A stretch of DNA of 44,109 nucleotides from CAZKUR01 sp964556005 (lineage in GTDB: Bacteria; Bacteroidota; Ignavibacteria; Ignavibacteriales; Ignavibacteriaceae), in NCBI GenBank assembly GCA_964556005.1, contig CAZKUR010000030.1:1-44109 (forward strand), read 5' to 3'. Below, in pieces: positions 18,641-26,599 of the stretch (position 1 is the first letter of the stretch; the number at the start of each line of letters is the position of its first letter). The notes under the pieces are model-generated. The model was not told the origin of the DNA, ran no database searches, and saw only the letters and a program-made list of their open reading frames with translations. The position numbers and the translations under genes are program-made.

Positions 18641-19198
18641 CTACATTTTATGCTTAATTTCTTCAATTGTTCGATAAAACATTTTCTTAACAGCATCTTC
18701 TGTTTTTTGCATATTATCCGCAATTTCCGAAAATTTCAAGCCTTCCCAAAACCGCATTTTAATAATTTGTTGTTTTTCTTCACTTAATTGTGTTAAAATA
18801 GAAAGAATTTTACCGGCATCTACTGCATTCCCGGGATTCACTTCGTCTTTTTTAAGATTATGAAAGTCGCTTATGTCCAATAATCTTTGTGATCTGTTCT
18901 TTTTGTAGAAGTTGACAAAATTCAGGAAAAGAACCCTTCTAAGCCAAAATTCAAGATTCTCAATTTTTTGATATTGTTCGGCAAATGCCAGGTAAACATT
19001 ATTTGTGAGATCGTCAACATCTTCTTTGTTTATAATTTTGCCTTTCTTAAATTTTGATGAAAAATAACTGTAAGAAATATCTCTTACAAAACCCGATAAT
19101 TCTTTGAATGCAGTGCTGTCACCCTTCTTTGCCAGTGCAAAAAATTTATCTAATTCTTTTTGAGAAAAATTTACGTAATTTAATTTCTGATTAATCAC
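18641..19198 (-). CDS. ECF-type RNA polymerase sigma factor
   Basis: The 185-residue protein has sigma region 2 at about 20-95 (DSTAFKELSGFVRDISYSYF, then EDVDDLTNNVYLAFAEQYQKI and FWLRRVLFLNFVNFYKKNR). Region 4 is at about 130-183 (LSEEKQQIIKMRFWEGLKFSEIADNMQKTEDAVKK), ending in the DNA-reading helix. No sigma 1.1 or 3 is present, as in ECF (group 4) factors. The start is GTG at 19198; no ATG near the start fits. It is the first gene of the sigma, anti-sigma, TPR-CHAT operon and faces the T9SS protein gene across a 66-bp palindromic intergenic region, suggesting auto-regulation and control of the divergent gene. Confidence 0.92.
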   Translation of the reverse strand: MINQKLNYVNFSQKELDKFFALAKKGDSTAFKELSGFVRDISYSYFSSKFKKGKIINKEDVDDLTNNVYLAFAEQYQKIENLEFWLRRVLFLNFVNFYKKNRSQRLLDISDFHNLKKDEVNPGNAVDAGKILSILTQLSEEKQQIIKMRFWEGLKFSEIADNMQKTEDAVKKMFYRTIEEIKHKM

Positions 19199-19231
19199 AA
19201 ATTTCTGTCACTATTTAATAATAATATCAAC

Positions 19232-19251
19232 TATATAATAGTTATTATATA
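19232..19251. promoter_or_regulatory. Palindromic divergent promoter/operator
   Basis: TATATAATA at 19232-19240 and TATTATATA at 19243-19251 are perfect inverted copies 2 bases apart. Each arm contains a TATAAT-like -10 box: plus strand 19234-19239 and minus strand 19249-19244. The whole region between the sigma gene and the T9SS protein gene is only 66 bp, so both promoters must lie here. Such symmetry could serve a dimeric regulator or simply reflect back-to-back -10 boxes. Confidence 0.5.
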
Positions 19252-19264
19252 ATTTTTTCACAAT

Positions 19265-20872
19265 ATGTTTAAAATATCCATTTTTTCAATCTTATTTATT
19301 TTTAATGTCAATTTATTATTTGCTCAACCGCATCTTAAGCTTGAACCGGGTGAAATAGAATTTGAAAATGTGTTTAACCGGTTGAAAAATGTATATCTTA
19401 TAAATAACGGGGATCAAACTCTAACGATTGATTCGCTTCATTACGACAGTACCTACTTTTTTGTAAGATTCAACAGCCCTCAATATTTGCCGATTTCAAT
19501 CAATCCCGGTGATTCTGTTTCAATGGACTGTATTTTTGCAGGGTATTATTATTTACCCTCATCCGAAACCGAAGACACAATATATATTTATAATAACGGC
19601 ACCAACCCTGTTAAAATCCTGCAAACTTCAATTGACTATTCAGATGATAATTTCGGCCATGCTACAATTAACGGACAAATTTCCGATAGTGCACTTTCTC
19701 CGATTTCGGGGGCAAGAGTTTATTTTTTCTACAACGGCAGCTACATAATCAATTCAACTTTAACCGATCAGAACGGAAATTACTCGATAAATGTTCCGCC
19801 CGGTAATTATAAAATTTGTGCCCGGAAAGATTCTTTTTACGTTACGTTTTACGGCCAGCAGTTCGATCCGTTTGATGCACAATTTTTAGCTTCTCAAAAA
19901 GATTCGCAATATACCGCAAATATATCTCTTGTAAGAATGGCAAACACTTCAATTTCTGTGAGCGGCGTTGCTTATGATTCAACTTCGGGTGCACATCTTA
20001 CAAAAGGGATTGTCGTTGTCAGGAAAGGAACTCATACTCCAACGAAAATGGTTCCGAAGATCAGTTCTTCTCCCGGCGATCTTGGTATTTATACCGAATT
20101 TATTAACCTGAACGGATCATATACTATTAATAATTTAATCCAACCGGCATATTATTTTGTTCAATCTTTCTCGGATTATTTTGTGCCGTCATACTATCGA
20201 ACGCCCGATTCTTCTTCAACATTCTGGCAAAATGCAGATTCTGTTTTTCTCGATAATCAGCAAGCCGATGTCAATGTGCATATGCCGAGGGATTCGTCAA
20301 TTGGTGGGGGGACTATTTCGGGAACCGTAGCGACCGGAGGTACAAATGTTCTTTCATCCTTTAACGATGTTATTCTTTATGCTCAATCGACGGACTATAA
20401 TTCTGCACCGTTCAATTTTGCATTCATAAAAAATAACGGCACCTATTCAATTCCGTATTTACCATACGGGAATTATAAAATTATGGCTCAAAGAATTGGG
20501 TATGATAATGCACTTAGCAGTACTGTAACAATTTCAACATCCGATACGGTTATTTCTGGAGTAAATATTAATTTTATTACTTCTGCAACCGGGGATCCAA
20601 TCATTCCAAATGATATCAAGTTATATCAAAATTTTCCCAACCCGTTTAATCCTTCAACGAGAATAAAATATACTTTGCCGCAGGGTACTGACGTTACGTT
20701 GAGGGTGATGAATATTTTAGGTCAGCAGGTAGCTGTTTTGATGAAAGGATTTCAAAATGCGGGCACTTATGAAATTCAGTTTAACGGCGAACAAATGAGT
20801 TCAGGCGTATATTTTGTACAGTTGATTGCAGGGAATGTTTCGAAGGTTAGAAAAATCGTGCTGTTAAAATAA
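19265..20872 (+). CDS. Secreted protein with T9SS C-terminal sorting domain
   Basis: The 535-residue product has a signal peptide (residues 1-20, ending LLFA before Gln). An Ig-like domain resembling ASH/'choice-of-anchor' folds follows at about 24-120 (LKLEPGEIEFENVF and LINNGDQTLTI). Then come at least two carboxypeptidase-regulatory-like (CnaB-type) segments, at about 130-210 (ATINGQISDSALSPISGARVYF) and from about 350 (GGTISGTVATGG). The C-terminal ~80 residues are a type A T9SS sorting domain, with YQNFPNPFNPST at about 455-466, VMNILGQQVAVL, and SSGVYFVQL near the end. It is therefore predicted to cross the outer membrane and be surface-attached or released. It diverges from the ECF sigma gene and is a likely target of that regulatory module. 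Confidence 0.88.
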   Translation: MFKISIFSILFIFNVNLLFAQPHLKLEPGEIEFENVFNRLKNVYLINNGDQTLTIDSLHYDSTYFFVRFNSPQYLPISINPGDSVSMDCIFAGYYYLPSSETEDTIYIYNNGTNPVKILQTSIDYSDDNFGHATINGQISDSALSPISGARVYFFYNGSYIINSTLTDQNGNYSINVPPGNYKICARKDSFYVTFYGQQFDPFDAQFLASQKDSQYTANISLVRMANTSISVSGVAYDSTSGAHLTKGIVVVRKGTHTPTKMVPKISSSPGDLGIYTEFINLNGSYTINNLIQPAYYFVQSFSDYFVPSYYRTPDSSSTFWQNADSVFLDNQQADVNVHMPRDSSIGGGTISGTVATGGTNVLSSFNDVILYAQSTDYNSAPFNFAFIKNNGTYSIPYLPYGNYKIMAQRIGYDNALSSTVTISTSDTVISGVNINFITSATGDPIIPNDIKLYQNFPNPFNPSTRIKYTLPQGTDVTLRVMNILGQQVAVLMKGFQNAGTYEIQFNGEQMSSGVYFVQLIAGNVSKVRKIVLLK

Positions 20873-20937
20873 GCCAGCTAACATAAAATATTTATCTCAA
20901 GATTTGGTATAAATAAAACTTCAGCCTAATATTTAAT

Positions 20938-21046
20938 CTGCATAGCATGCAGGAGATGGGAAGCCCCAAAGAGCTGATACTTTTGGCTAAGTATAAAAAT
21001 TAGAGGTAAACCTGATTTAGGAAGGAAATTTCTAAGTCGGTTTTTT
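20938..21046 (+). ncRNA. Candidate small structured RNA or leader/trailer
   Basis: Three successive hairpins end in a U run. CTGCAT 20938-20943 pairs with ATGCAG 20947-20952. AGCC(CC)AAAG 20962-20971 pairs with CTTT(T)GGCT 20980-20988. The last is the terminator at 21009-21046. A TATAAAT box lies upstream near 20909-20915. It could be an independent small RNA of about 110-130 bases, or the 3' end of the T9SS gene transcript. I could not match it to a known riboswitch class. Confidence 0.4.
21009..21046 (+). terminator. Rho-independent terminator
   Basis: AACCTGATTTAG at 21009-21020 pairs with CTAAGTCGGTT at 21032-21042 with one bulged U and one G-U pair. It is followed by a T run to 21046. 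It sits 137 bases after the T9SS gene stop and before pepT. Confidence 0.7.
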
Positions 21047-21231
21047 AATAAAGATGTCATCTCTAAATTTATCATCATCACCCCTTGCAGCTTAAAAAGA
21101 ATTTAGTTAATAAATACTGATATCCGTAATTTAATTACTTAATTTACCGCTCAAAAGTTGATACTAACCCCTATTTTCAATACGTTAACAATTATAATTT
21201 TTATTTAGTGAATAAATTTTGAGAGGTACTC

Positions 21232-22479
21232 ATGTTCGACAATAACTATAAATTTACCTGTTTAGATAGGTTTTTAAAATATGTAAAATACGATACACAA
21301 TCCGATGAGGAAGCGGAATCTTTCCCAAGTACTGAAAAGCAAAAAATATTATCTGAAGCGCTTGCAAAGGAATTAAAAGAAATGGGATTAACCGATGCAC
21401 ACATGGATGAATGGGGTTATGTTATGGCATCTATTCCTTCTAATTCGAATAAAAATGTTCCGACCATTGCATTTATTTCGCATGTCGATACTTCTCCCGC
21501 TGTTACCGGTAAAGATGTTAAGCCGATTATTCATAAAAATTATCAGGGCGGTGATATAAAACTGCCTAACGGAGATGTTGTAATTAAAGCCGCTGAAAAT
21601 CCTGATATGTCGGAAATGAAAGGCTTTGATATTGTCACCGCCGATGGAACGACACTTTTGGGAGCTGATAATAAAGCTGGTGTTGCGGAAATAGTAGACG
21701 CAGTAAATTATTTTTTAACCCACCCAGAAATTAAGCATGGGCCGATTAAAATTTGCTTTACACCTGATGAAGAAACAGGACGCGGTACAGAAAAAATTGA
21801 TTTGAAAAAATTGGATGCAAAATACGGATATACTATCGACGGGCAGACCCGCGGTGAGGTTGAATCGGAAACTTTCAGCGCGGATATGGTTATTATTAAA
21901 TTTACCGGTAAAAATATTCATCCCGGTTATGCCAAAGGTATAATGATAAATTCCATGAAAGTTGCCTCACACTTTATCGAAAGCTTGCCGAAAGATAAAT
22001 TATCTCCTGAGACTACCGATAAAAGAGAGGGATATGTTCATCCTACAAACTTTAACGGCAACGAGGAATTGACAATATTGAAATTTATCATCAGGGATTT
22101 TGAAACAGCGAAGCTTAAAGAGTACGAAAATATTTTGAAAGATCTTGCTGAAAAAGCAGTTAAAGATTTTCCCGGAGCTAAGCTCGAGTTTCAGGTAATT
22201 GAACAATACAGAAATATGAAGGAAATCCTGGACAAGCATCCAAACGTAATAAATTATGCAGTTGAAGTGATGAAAAAATTGGACGTAAAGCCTGTTATGA
22301 ATCCTATTAGAGGTGGAACGGACGGTTCGAAATTATCTTTTATGGGATTACCTACACCTAATATTTTTGCCGGCGAACATGCTTACCATTCCAAAGAAGA
22401 GTGGGTTGCAATTCAGGATATGGAACTTGCCGTAAAAGTAATTGTTGAACTTGCACAGATTTGGGAAGAAAAATCTTAA
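21232..22479 (+). CDS. pepT: Peptidase T (tripeptide aminopeptidase)
   Basis: PepT is a cytoplasmic M20 dizinc peptidase that removes the N-terminal residue from tripeptides. The 415 residues match the family. Metal and active-site motifs are present: FISHVDTSPA with His84 and Asp86, GADNKAGVAEI near 143 with the bridging Asp, DEETGRG near 178 with the catalytic Glu-Glu pair, the YTIDG motif near 200, and the C-terminal AYHSKEEWVAIQD with the last zinc His. PTIAFISHVDTSPAVTGKDV is a PepT hallmark. A GAGAGGT site precedes ATG 21232. It stands alone, after a terminator and before the broken four-helix-bundle gene. Confidence 0.95.
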   Translation: MFDNNYKFTCLDRFLKYVKYDTQSDEEAESFPSTEKQKILSEALAKELKEMGLTDAHMDEWGYVMASIPSNSNKNVPTIAFISHVDTSPAVTGKDVKPIIHKNYQGGDIKLPNGDVVIKAAENPDMSEMKGFDIVTADGTTLLGADNKAGVAEIVDAVNYFLTHPEIKHGPIKICFTPDEETGRGTEKIDLKKLDAKYGYTIDGQTRGEVESETFSADMVIIKFTGKNIHPGYAKGIMINSMKVASHFIESLPKDKLSPETTDKREGYVHPTNFNGNEELTILKFIIRDFETAKLKEYENILKDLAEKAVKDFPGAKLEFQVIEQYRNMKEILDKHPNVINYAVEVMKKLDVKPVMNPIRGGTDGSKLSFMGLPTPNIFAGEHAYHSKEEWVAIQDMELAVKVIVELAQIWEEKS

Positions 22480-22485
22480 TTGGTT

Positions 22486-23005
22486 GTGGGTGGTTGGTAG
22501 TTGGATGTTGGCCATGGGCTGTAGGCTGCTGGTAATTGTTAGATTTTAAATGTTTTACAATTAGTGGATGTATGAATAAATCAAGATTCGAAGAACTTGA
22601 AATATATCAATTATCGGAAAATTTAGTGGATTTTATTTGGGATTGTGTCTTGAGGTGAAATCAATTTGCTAAAAACACTATCGCTGAACAGATTGTAAAT
22701 TCATCCGATAGTGTTGGGGCGAATATTGCAGAAGGCTCATACAAAAGAAGTGATATTGAATTTAAAAGATATTACAAAATTGCGCATGGTTCATTATTTG
22801 AAACTAAACATTGGTTAAAAAGAGCAAAGGTAAGAAGACTTTTAAATGAAAATGAGATTAAGCAGATAGAAATTACGTTAGATGAACTATTGCCAAAATT
22901 TAGTGCTTATATAAATTATCTTGAAAAGAAAGTTAATTGAAAAAATGATTCTTAATAAGCGACAATCAACTCATAGTCTTCAGCCGCCAACCACCAACCG
23001 CCAAC
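22486..23005. repeat. Imperfect GGTTGG-rich inverted repeats around broken S23 gene
   Basis: The 19-base arm at 22486-22504 (GTGGGTGGTTGGTAGTTGG) matches the reverse complement of 22987-23005 at 16 of 19 positions. They enclose the broken four-helix-bundle gene. The right arm lies inside the apparent 5' end of the U32 peptidase reading frame. The arms differ in sequence from those of the intact copy, but the arrangement is the same. Confidence 0.55.
22572..22940 (+). pseudogene. Four-helix-bundle (S23-type) gene with one in-frame TGA
   Basis: Read from ATG 22572, the frame stays open for 122 residues except for a single TGA at 22656-22658 (codon 29). After it the family core continues in frame: NQFAKNTIAEQIVNSSDSVG, then ANIAEGSYKRSD, then FKRYYKIAHGSLFETKHWL, ending at TGA 22938-22940. 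In this family the residue at codon 29 is commonly Trp (the pattern is W-x-x-F-x-x-x-T-I), so TGG to TGA is the simplest change. It could be a genuine nonsense mutation or a base-calling error. A recoded TGA is unlikely, since other genes here end in TGA. It is flanked by GGTTGG-rich inverted repeats like a cassette. Confidence 0.82.
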
Positions 23006-24128
23006 AAGCTACTCCCGAATTGATGGCTCCCGCAGGCGATTGGACAATGCTGACTGCCGCAGTCAAAGCAGGCGCTAATGCCGTTTACTTTGGGATAGAT
23101 AAACTAAATATGAGGGCGAAAGCAAAAAACTTTACGCTTGACGAACTTCATGCAATTTCAAAATTCTGTAAAGAGAAAAATGTTAAAACCTACCTAACTC
23201 TAAACACCATTGTATTTGAGGAAGAATTAGATGAGATTGAGAAAATTATCTCTGAAGCTAAAGCTGCCGGAATCGATAGAGTAATTTGCTGGGATTTGTC
23301 GGTGGTTCAATTATGCAGGAAATATGAAATTCCGTTTTGTATTTCAACGCAGGGTTCAGTATCAAATTCAATGAGTGCTGAACTTTATAAGGATTTGGGT
23401 GCGGTAAGAATTGTGCTTGCAAGAGAATGTTCACTTGATGAAATAAAAAGGATTCGTGCGAATACCAGTCTTGAAATAGAAGCATTTATTCACGGGGCAA
23501 TGTGCATTGCGGTAAGCGGCAGATGTTTTTTGAGTCATCATCTATTCGGCAAGAGTGCAAACAGAGGTGAATGCATCCAGCCTTGCCGTCGGGAATACAT
23601 GGTATTCGATGATTTAATCGATAAATCTCTTGTACTTGGTGAAGATTACATAATGTCTCCAAAAGATTTATGTACAATTGAATTCATTGAACAATTAATA
23701 GAAGCCGGGATAGATTCGTTTAAAATTGAAGGAAGGAAAAGAAGTCCCGAATATGTTGCTAAAGTCGTTTCGGTTTACCGCAGGGCAATCGATCTTCATT
23801 TTGCAAAAAAGTTAACTTCTGATGTGAAATCAAAAATGGTAAAAGAGCTTGAGGAAGTTTACAACCGTGGATTCTCAAACGGATTTTATTTTAACCGGCC
23901 GGGCGATGGAGATTATGCTGATATTTACGGAAGCAAAGCAACAACTAGAAAAGAATATGTTGGTGTGGTTTATAATTATTACAAAAAAGCAAAGGCAGCT
24001 TTTATCGGAATTGAATCCGGCGAAATAAAATTAGAAGATGAATTATTAATTATTGGGCCAACAACCGGTGTTGTAGAATTAAAAATTGAAAGCATGCTGA
24101 ATGAAAATGAAGAAGAAATTGATCTTGC
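22945..24128 (+). CDS. Peptidase U32 family protein, C-terminus lost in gap
   Basis: U32 proteins (YegQ, RlhA, TrhP and relatives) act mostly in RNA hydroxylation or as collagenase-like enzymes. The family start ELMAPAGDWTMLTAAVKAGANAVYFG is clear from residue 26 of this reading. The signature ECSLDEIKRIR followed by EAFIHGAMCIAVSGRCFLS is present. The Cys residues of RCFLSHHLFGKSANRGECIQPCRREY probably bind a cofactor or metal. DSFKIEGRKRSPEYVAKVV also fits. The frame runs into the N block at 24129, so perhaps 20-40 terminal residues and the stop are missing. ATG 22945 gives a low-complexity leader (QPPTTNRQQ) encoded by the repeat arm. Only TTG 23020 and ATG 23023 lie closer to the conserved start. 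Confidence 0.88.
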
Positions 24129-24228
24129 NNNNNNNNNNNNNNNNNNNNNNNNNNNNNNNNNNNNNNNNNNNNNNNNNNNNNNNNNNNNNNNNNNNNNNNN
24201 NNNNNNNNNNNNNNNNNNNNNNNNNNNN
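24129..24228. other. Scaffold gap of exactly 100 N
   Basis: The gap cuts the end of the U32 gene; the pyrophosphatase stop codon (24230-24232) starts one base after it. Unlike the first gap, I find no shared sequence between the two flanks. Some real sequence is therefore missing, and its length is unknown. Confidence 0.9.
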
Positions 24229-24229
24229 A

Positions 24230-24802
24230 TTAACTTGCCGTCAACTCATCAATATTATTATGGTATAATTTTATACTGTCATTGATAATTTTATATGCCT
24301 CTTCTTTTCCTAAGAAATCTTCCACTCTCACCTCTTTATGCTCAAGCTTTTTATAATCTTCAAAAAATCTTTTTAGTTCGACAACTGTATGCGGTGGGAG
24401 CTCATTTATATTATTTATATAATTGACAGCCATGTCGTTTTTAGCTACCGCAATTATTTTATCATCAGATTCATTGTTATCAATCATACGCATTACCCCT
24501 ATTACATTCGATTCGATAATGCAGAGAGGATCAACATCGATTGAGCAGATTACCAAAATATCAAGAGGATCATGATCTGTGCAGTAAGTCTGCGGTATGA
24601 AGCCGTAATTTGCAGGATAGTGAACTGAAGAATAAAGGACACGGTCGAGCTTCAGCAGACCGCTTTTCTTTTCTAGTTCGTATTTGCCTTTTGAACCTTT
24701 CGGGATTTCTATAATACTGTTTACTACTTTAGGTATATCGCTTCCCGGCGGAACAGAATGCCAGGGATTGTGGACAAGTATTTTTTCTCTCACCGAAGCC
24801 AT
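24230..24802 (-). CDS. ppa: Inorganic pyrophosphatase (family I)
   Basis: Ppa hydrolyses pyrophosphate to two phosphates in the cytoplasm and pulls biosynthetic reactions forward. The 190 residues are complete, ending in a TAA one base from the scaffold gap. Family I features: IEIPKGSKGKYELEK (about 31-45), SVHYPANYGFIPQTY (59-73), the metal signature DHDPLDILV with Asp at 76, 78 and 81, IGVMRMIDN, and DKIIAVAKND near 115. The C-terminal VELKRFFEDYKKLEHKEV is also typical. It is convergent with the U32 gene. No partner gene lies in the same transcript, and the next upstream gene on this strand is separated by a strong hairpin. Confidence 0.95.
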   Translation of the reverse strand: MASVREKILVHNPWHSVPPGSDIPKVVNSIIEIPKGSKGKYELEKKSGLLKLDRVLYSSVHYPANYGFIPQTYCTDHDPLDILVICSIDVDPLCIIESNVIGVMRMIDNNESDDKIIAVAKNDMAVNYINNINELPPHTVVELKRFFEDYKKLEHKEVRVEDFLGKEEAYKIINDSIKLYHNNIDELTAS

Positions 24803-24936
24803 ATAAAATTCTTCTTTATATCAAATTAAATTGTTTTAAGTTATTTAATAGAAATGATATCAAGTTCTATTTTAAAATTAGATAGAAAATTCTGAATTCG
24901 AAATTGCCCCCGATACACAAATGCTTTAAGAATATC

Positions 24937-24982
24937 AATATGTGCGGTGATTTTTCTTTTTCGAAAAACACCGCTGCATATT
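24937..24982 (-). terminator. Strong hairpin, candidate terminator
   Basis: AATATG-GCGGTG-(A)TTTTT pairs with AAAAA-CACCGC-GCATATT around an 8-base loop (24937-24982), with small mismatches. On the minus strand it lies about 60 bases after the SBBP gene stop and before ppa. There is no T run directly after the stem, so termination is likely but not certain. Confidence 0.5.
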
Positions 24983-25042
24983 GACATCTTGGTTGAAATG
25001 ATTTTGTAATTTATAATATAATGAGTTTAAAGATGAAAAAGA

Positions 25043-26599
25043 CTATTCCTTTATTTTTAACATATAAAGGGCTGTACCGGCTTTATATGTTGTAATTTTT
25101 TCATCACGACCGAATAAACCGCCGGATTTATATTCGGTGTCAATTTTTTCTTTAATATCTAATTTTAAACCATCGCTGAATTTGACCTGGTTTGCAAACG
25201 AACCGACAAGATAAATATTATGATCGGGATTCGAGGTTATGCTTTTTCCATAAGAGCCGGCTCCGCATCCCCATTCCATATTGCCGTCTTTTGTATTATA
25301 TTTTTCAACAAATCCAATTCCTCTGCCTGTAATCGTACGGTAGTAGCCGTCATTCTCAACATCAATCCCGCCGTATTTCGAATTGATCCCGGTAATGTAA
25401 ACATATCCGTTCCCATCCAGAGTCATAGCTCTTACCAGACTGAGAAAATCTCCTCCGGATTGTTTAATCCAGACTATCTTTCCCTCGCCGTTCATTTTCA
25501 TTAGGAAAATATCAGCGCCGCTTTGGCTTTCCAATTCATAATCGTCAAACTTTGTAGTTTCGGAAAATTGACCCGTTACATAAATATTTCCTTCGGCATC
25601 GTTGCATATTCCAATGCCGGCTTCAAACGGATCTTTATATGATCCTGCATTTACAGGATTAAATTTTTCTCCGCTCCCATATTGCTTAAACCATGCCGGA
25701 GTCCCGTCAGGATTAAATTTTGCAACGTAAATATCGGATATGCCGTTGCTGTTGTATACTTTCCCGGCAAAGACAAAAGTAGCCGAGCAGTCTCCTGTAA
25801 TGTAGCTGTTTCCGTTTGCATCGACACAAATTCCGTTTGAGCCGCCTTTCCCATAATGTGCAATTGTTTGAACCCATTCGACCTTTCCTTCTTTACTATA
25901 CTTGGCTACAAAAGAGTTGGTAGATTGAGCAGCATTGGTAACCTGATAATCGCCGAATGTTGCTGTTCCGGGTACCGTATAATTTCCTTTATCGTCTGCC
26001 CCGTAAAAAATCCCGGTTAGAAAAATGTTATCCGATGCATCGACTGCCAAACTCGTACCCGTTTCAACTGCGGGCTGCGCGGATATTCCGCCTGCACGCT
26101 GCGCCCATTTTATCTTTCCTTCATTATCAAACACTGCAATGAAGATATTATTTTTCCTGGAACTATTTAGTGCAACACCGTTGAAATCAATATCATCTTC
26201 AAATTGTCCGGTTAAAATTATATCGCCCATTGAGTTACAAATAACAGCTTTGCCTATGTCGGTGCCAGGGCCGCCAAAAGAAGTTGCCCATTCCAGGATA
26301 CCTGAATTATTGAATTTAGCTAAAAATATATCGTACCCGCCGTTGCTTGTTACAGCCACGCCGTTTTTTACTGTTTCACCGGATTCGACTTCTTTATATT
26401 TACTGGTGATGTAGACTTCATCTTCAAACTTTCCGGTAATAAAAATATTTCCCTGTAAATCGGTAGTGCAGTAAATTTCATCATCGTAAGTTTCAACAGG
26501 TTTTCCAGTCAAATAAACAACGTCCGCCCACCCAAACTCTTGAGCAAATGAATTTGAAAAAAAGAGTGTTAATAGAAAGGCAAATAGTAAAGCTTTCAT
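25043..26599 (-). CDS. SBBP-repeat beta-propeller protein, exported
   Basis: The 518-residue protein begins with a signal peptide (MKALLFAFLLTLFFSNSFAQ). The rest is a series of repeats of 50-60 residues in which a DxxGNxYxTG core recurs: DLQGNIFITGKFED, ASDNIFLTGIF, DANGNSYITGD, DAEGNIYVTGQFSE and DGNGYVYITGI. Each alternates with a W-x-x-x-GG strand. This is the SBBP ('seven-bladed beta propeller') repeat seen in many exported Bacteroidota and Ignavibacteria proteins. No T9SS sorting tail is visible; it ends in TALYMLKIKE. An AGGGAGA site lies just before ATG 26599. The function is probably binding or a surface scaffold, and no enzyme activity is evident. Confidence 0.83.
   Translation of the reverse strand: MKALLFAFLLTLFFSNSFAQEFGWADVVYLTGKPVETYDDEIYCTTDLQGNIFITGKFEDEVYITSKYKEVESGETVKNGVAVTSNGGYDIFLAKFNNSGILEWATSFGGPGTDIGKAVICNSMGDIILTGQFEDDIDFNGVALNSSRKNNIFIAVFDNEGKIKWAQRAGGISAQPAVETGTSLAVDASDNIFLTGIFYGADDKGNYTVPGTATFGDYQVTNAAQSTNSFVAKYSKEGKVEWVQTIAHYGKGGSNGICVDANGNSYITGDCSATFVFAGKVYNSNGISDIYVAKFNPDGTPAWFKQYGSGEKFNPVNAGSYKDPFEAGIGICNDAEGNIYVTGQFSETTKFDDYELESQSGADIFLMKMNGEGKIVWIKQSGGDFLSLVRAMTLDGNGYVYITGINSKYGGIDVENDGYYRTITGRGIGFVEKYNTKDGNMEWGCGAGSYGKSITSNPDHNIYLVGSFANQVKFSDGLKLDIKEKIDTEYKSGGLFGRDEKITTYKAGTALYMLKIKE

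Noticed and set aside
14138..19198. Type III-E CRISPR (Craspase) locus, suggested by TPR-CHAT plus sigma factor
   Set aside because: No gRAMP/Cas7-11 gene, no Csx30/Csx31-like gene and no repeat-spacer array is present. The CHAT protein here is exported, unlike Csx29.
20938..21046. TPP riboswitch, suggested by the AACCTGAT word
   Set aside because: The CTGAGA and GGGG-type core parts are absent, the word is part of a terminator stem, and the nearest downstream gene is pepT, not a thiamine gene.
22656..22658. TGA read as Trp (altered genetic code)
   Set aside because: rfbC and the broken gene itself end at TGA at the lengths expected for their families. TGA therefore works as a stop here.
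24100..24260. Second gap as another unmerged contig overlap
   Set aside because: I compared both flanks and found no shared word of useful length, unlike the first gap.
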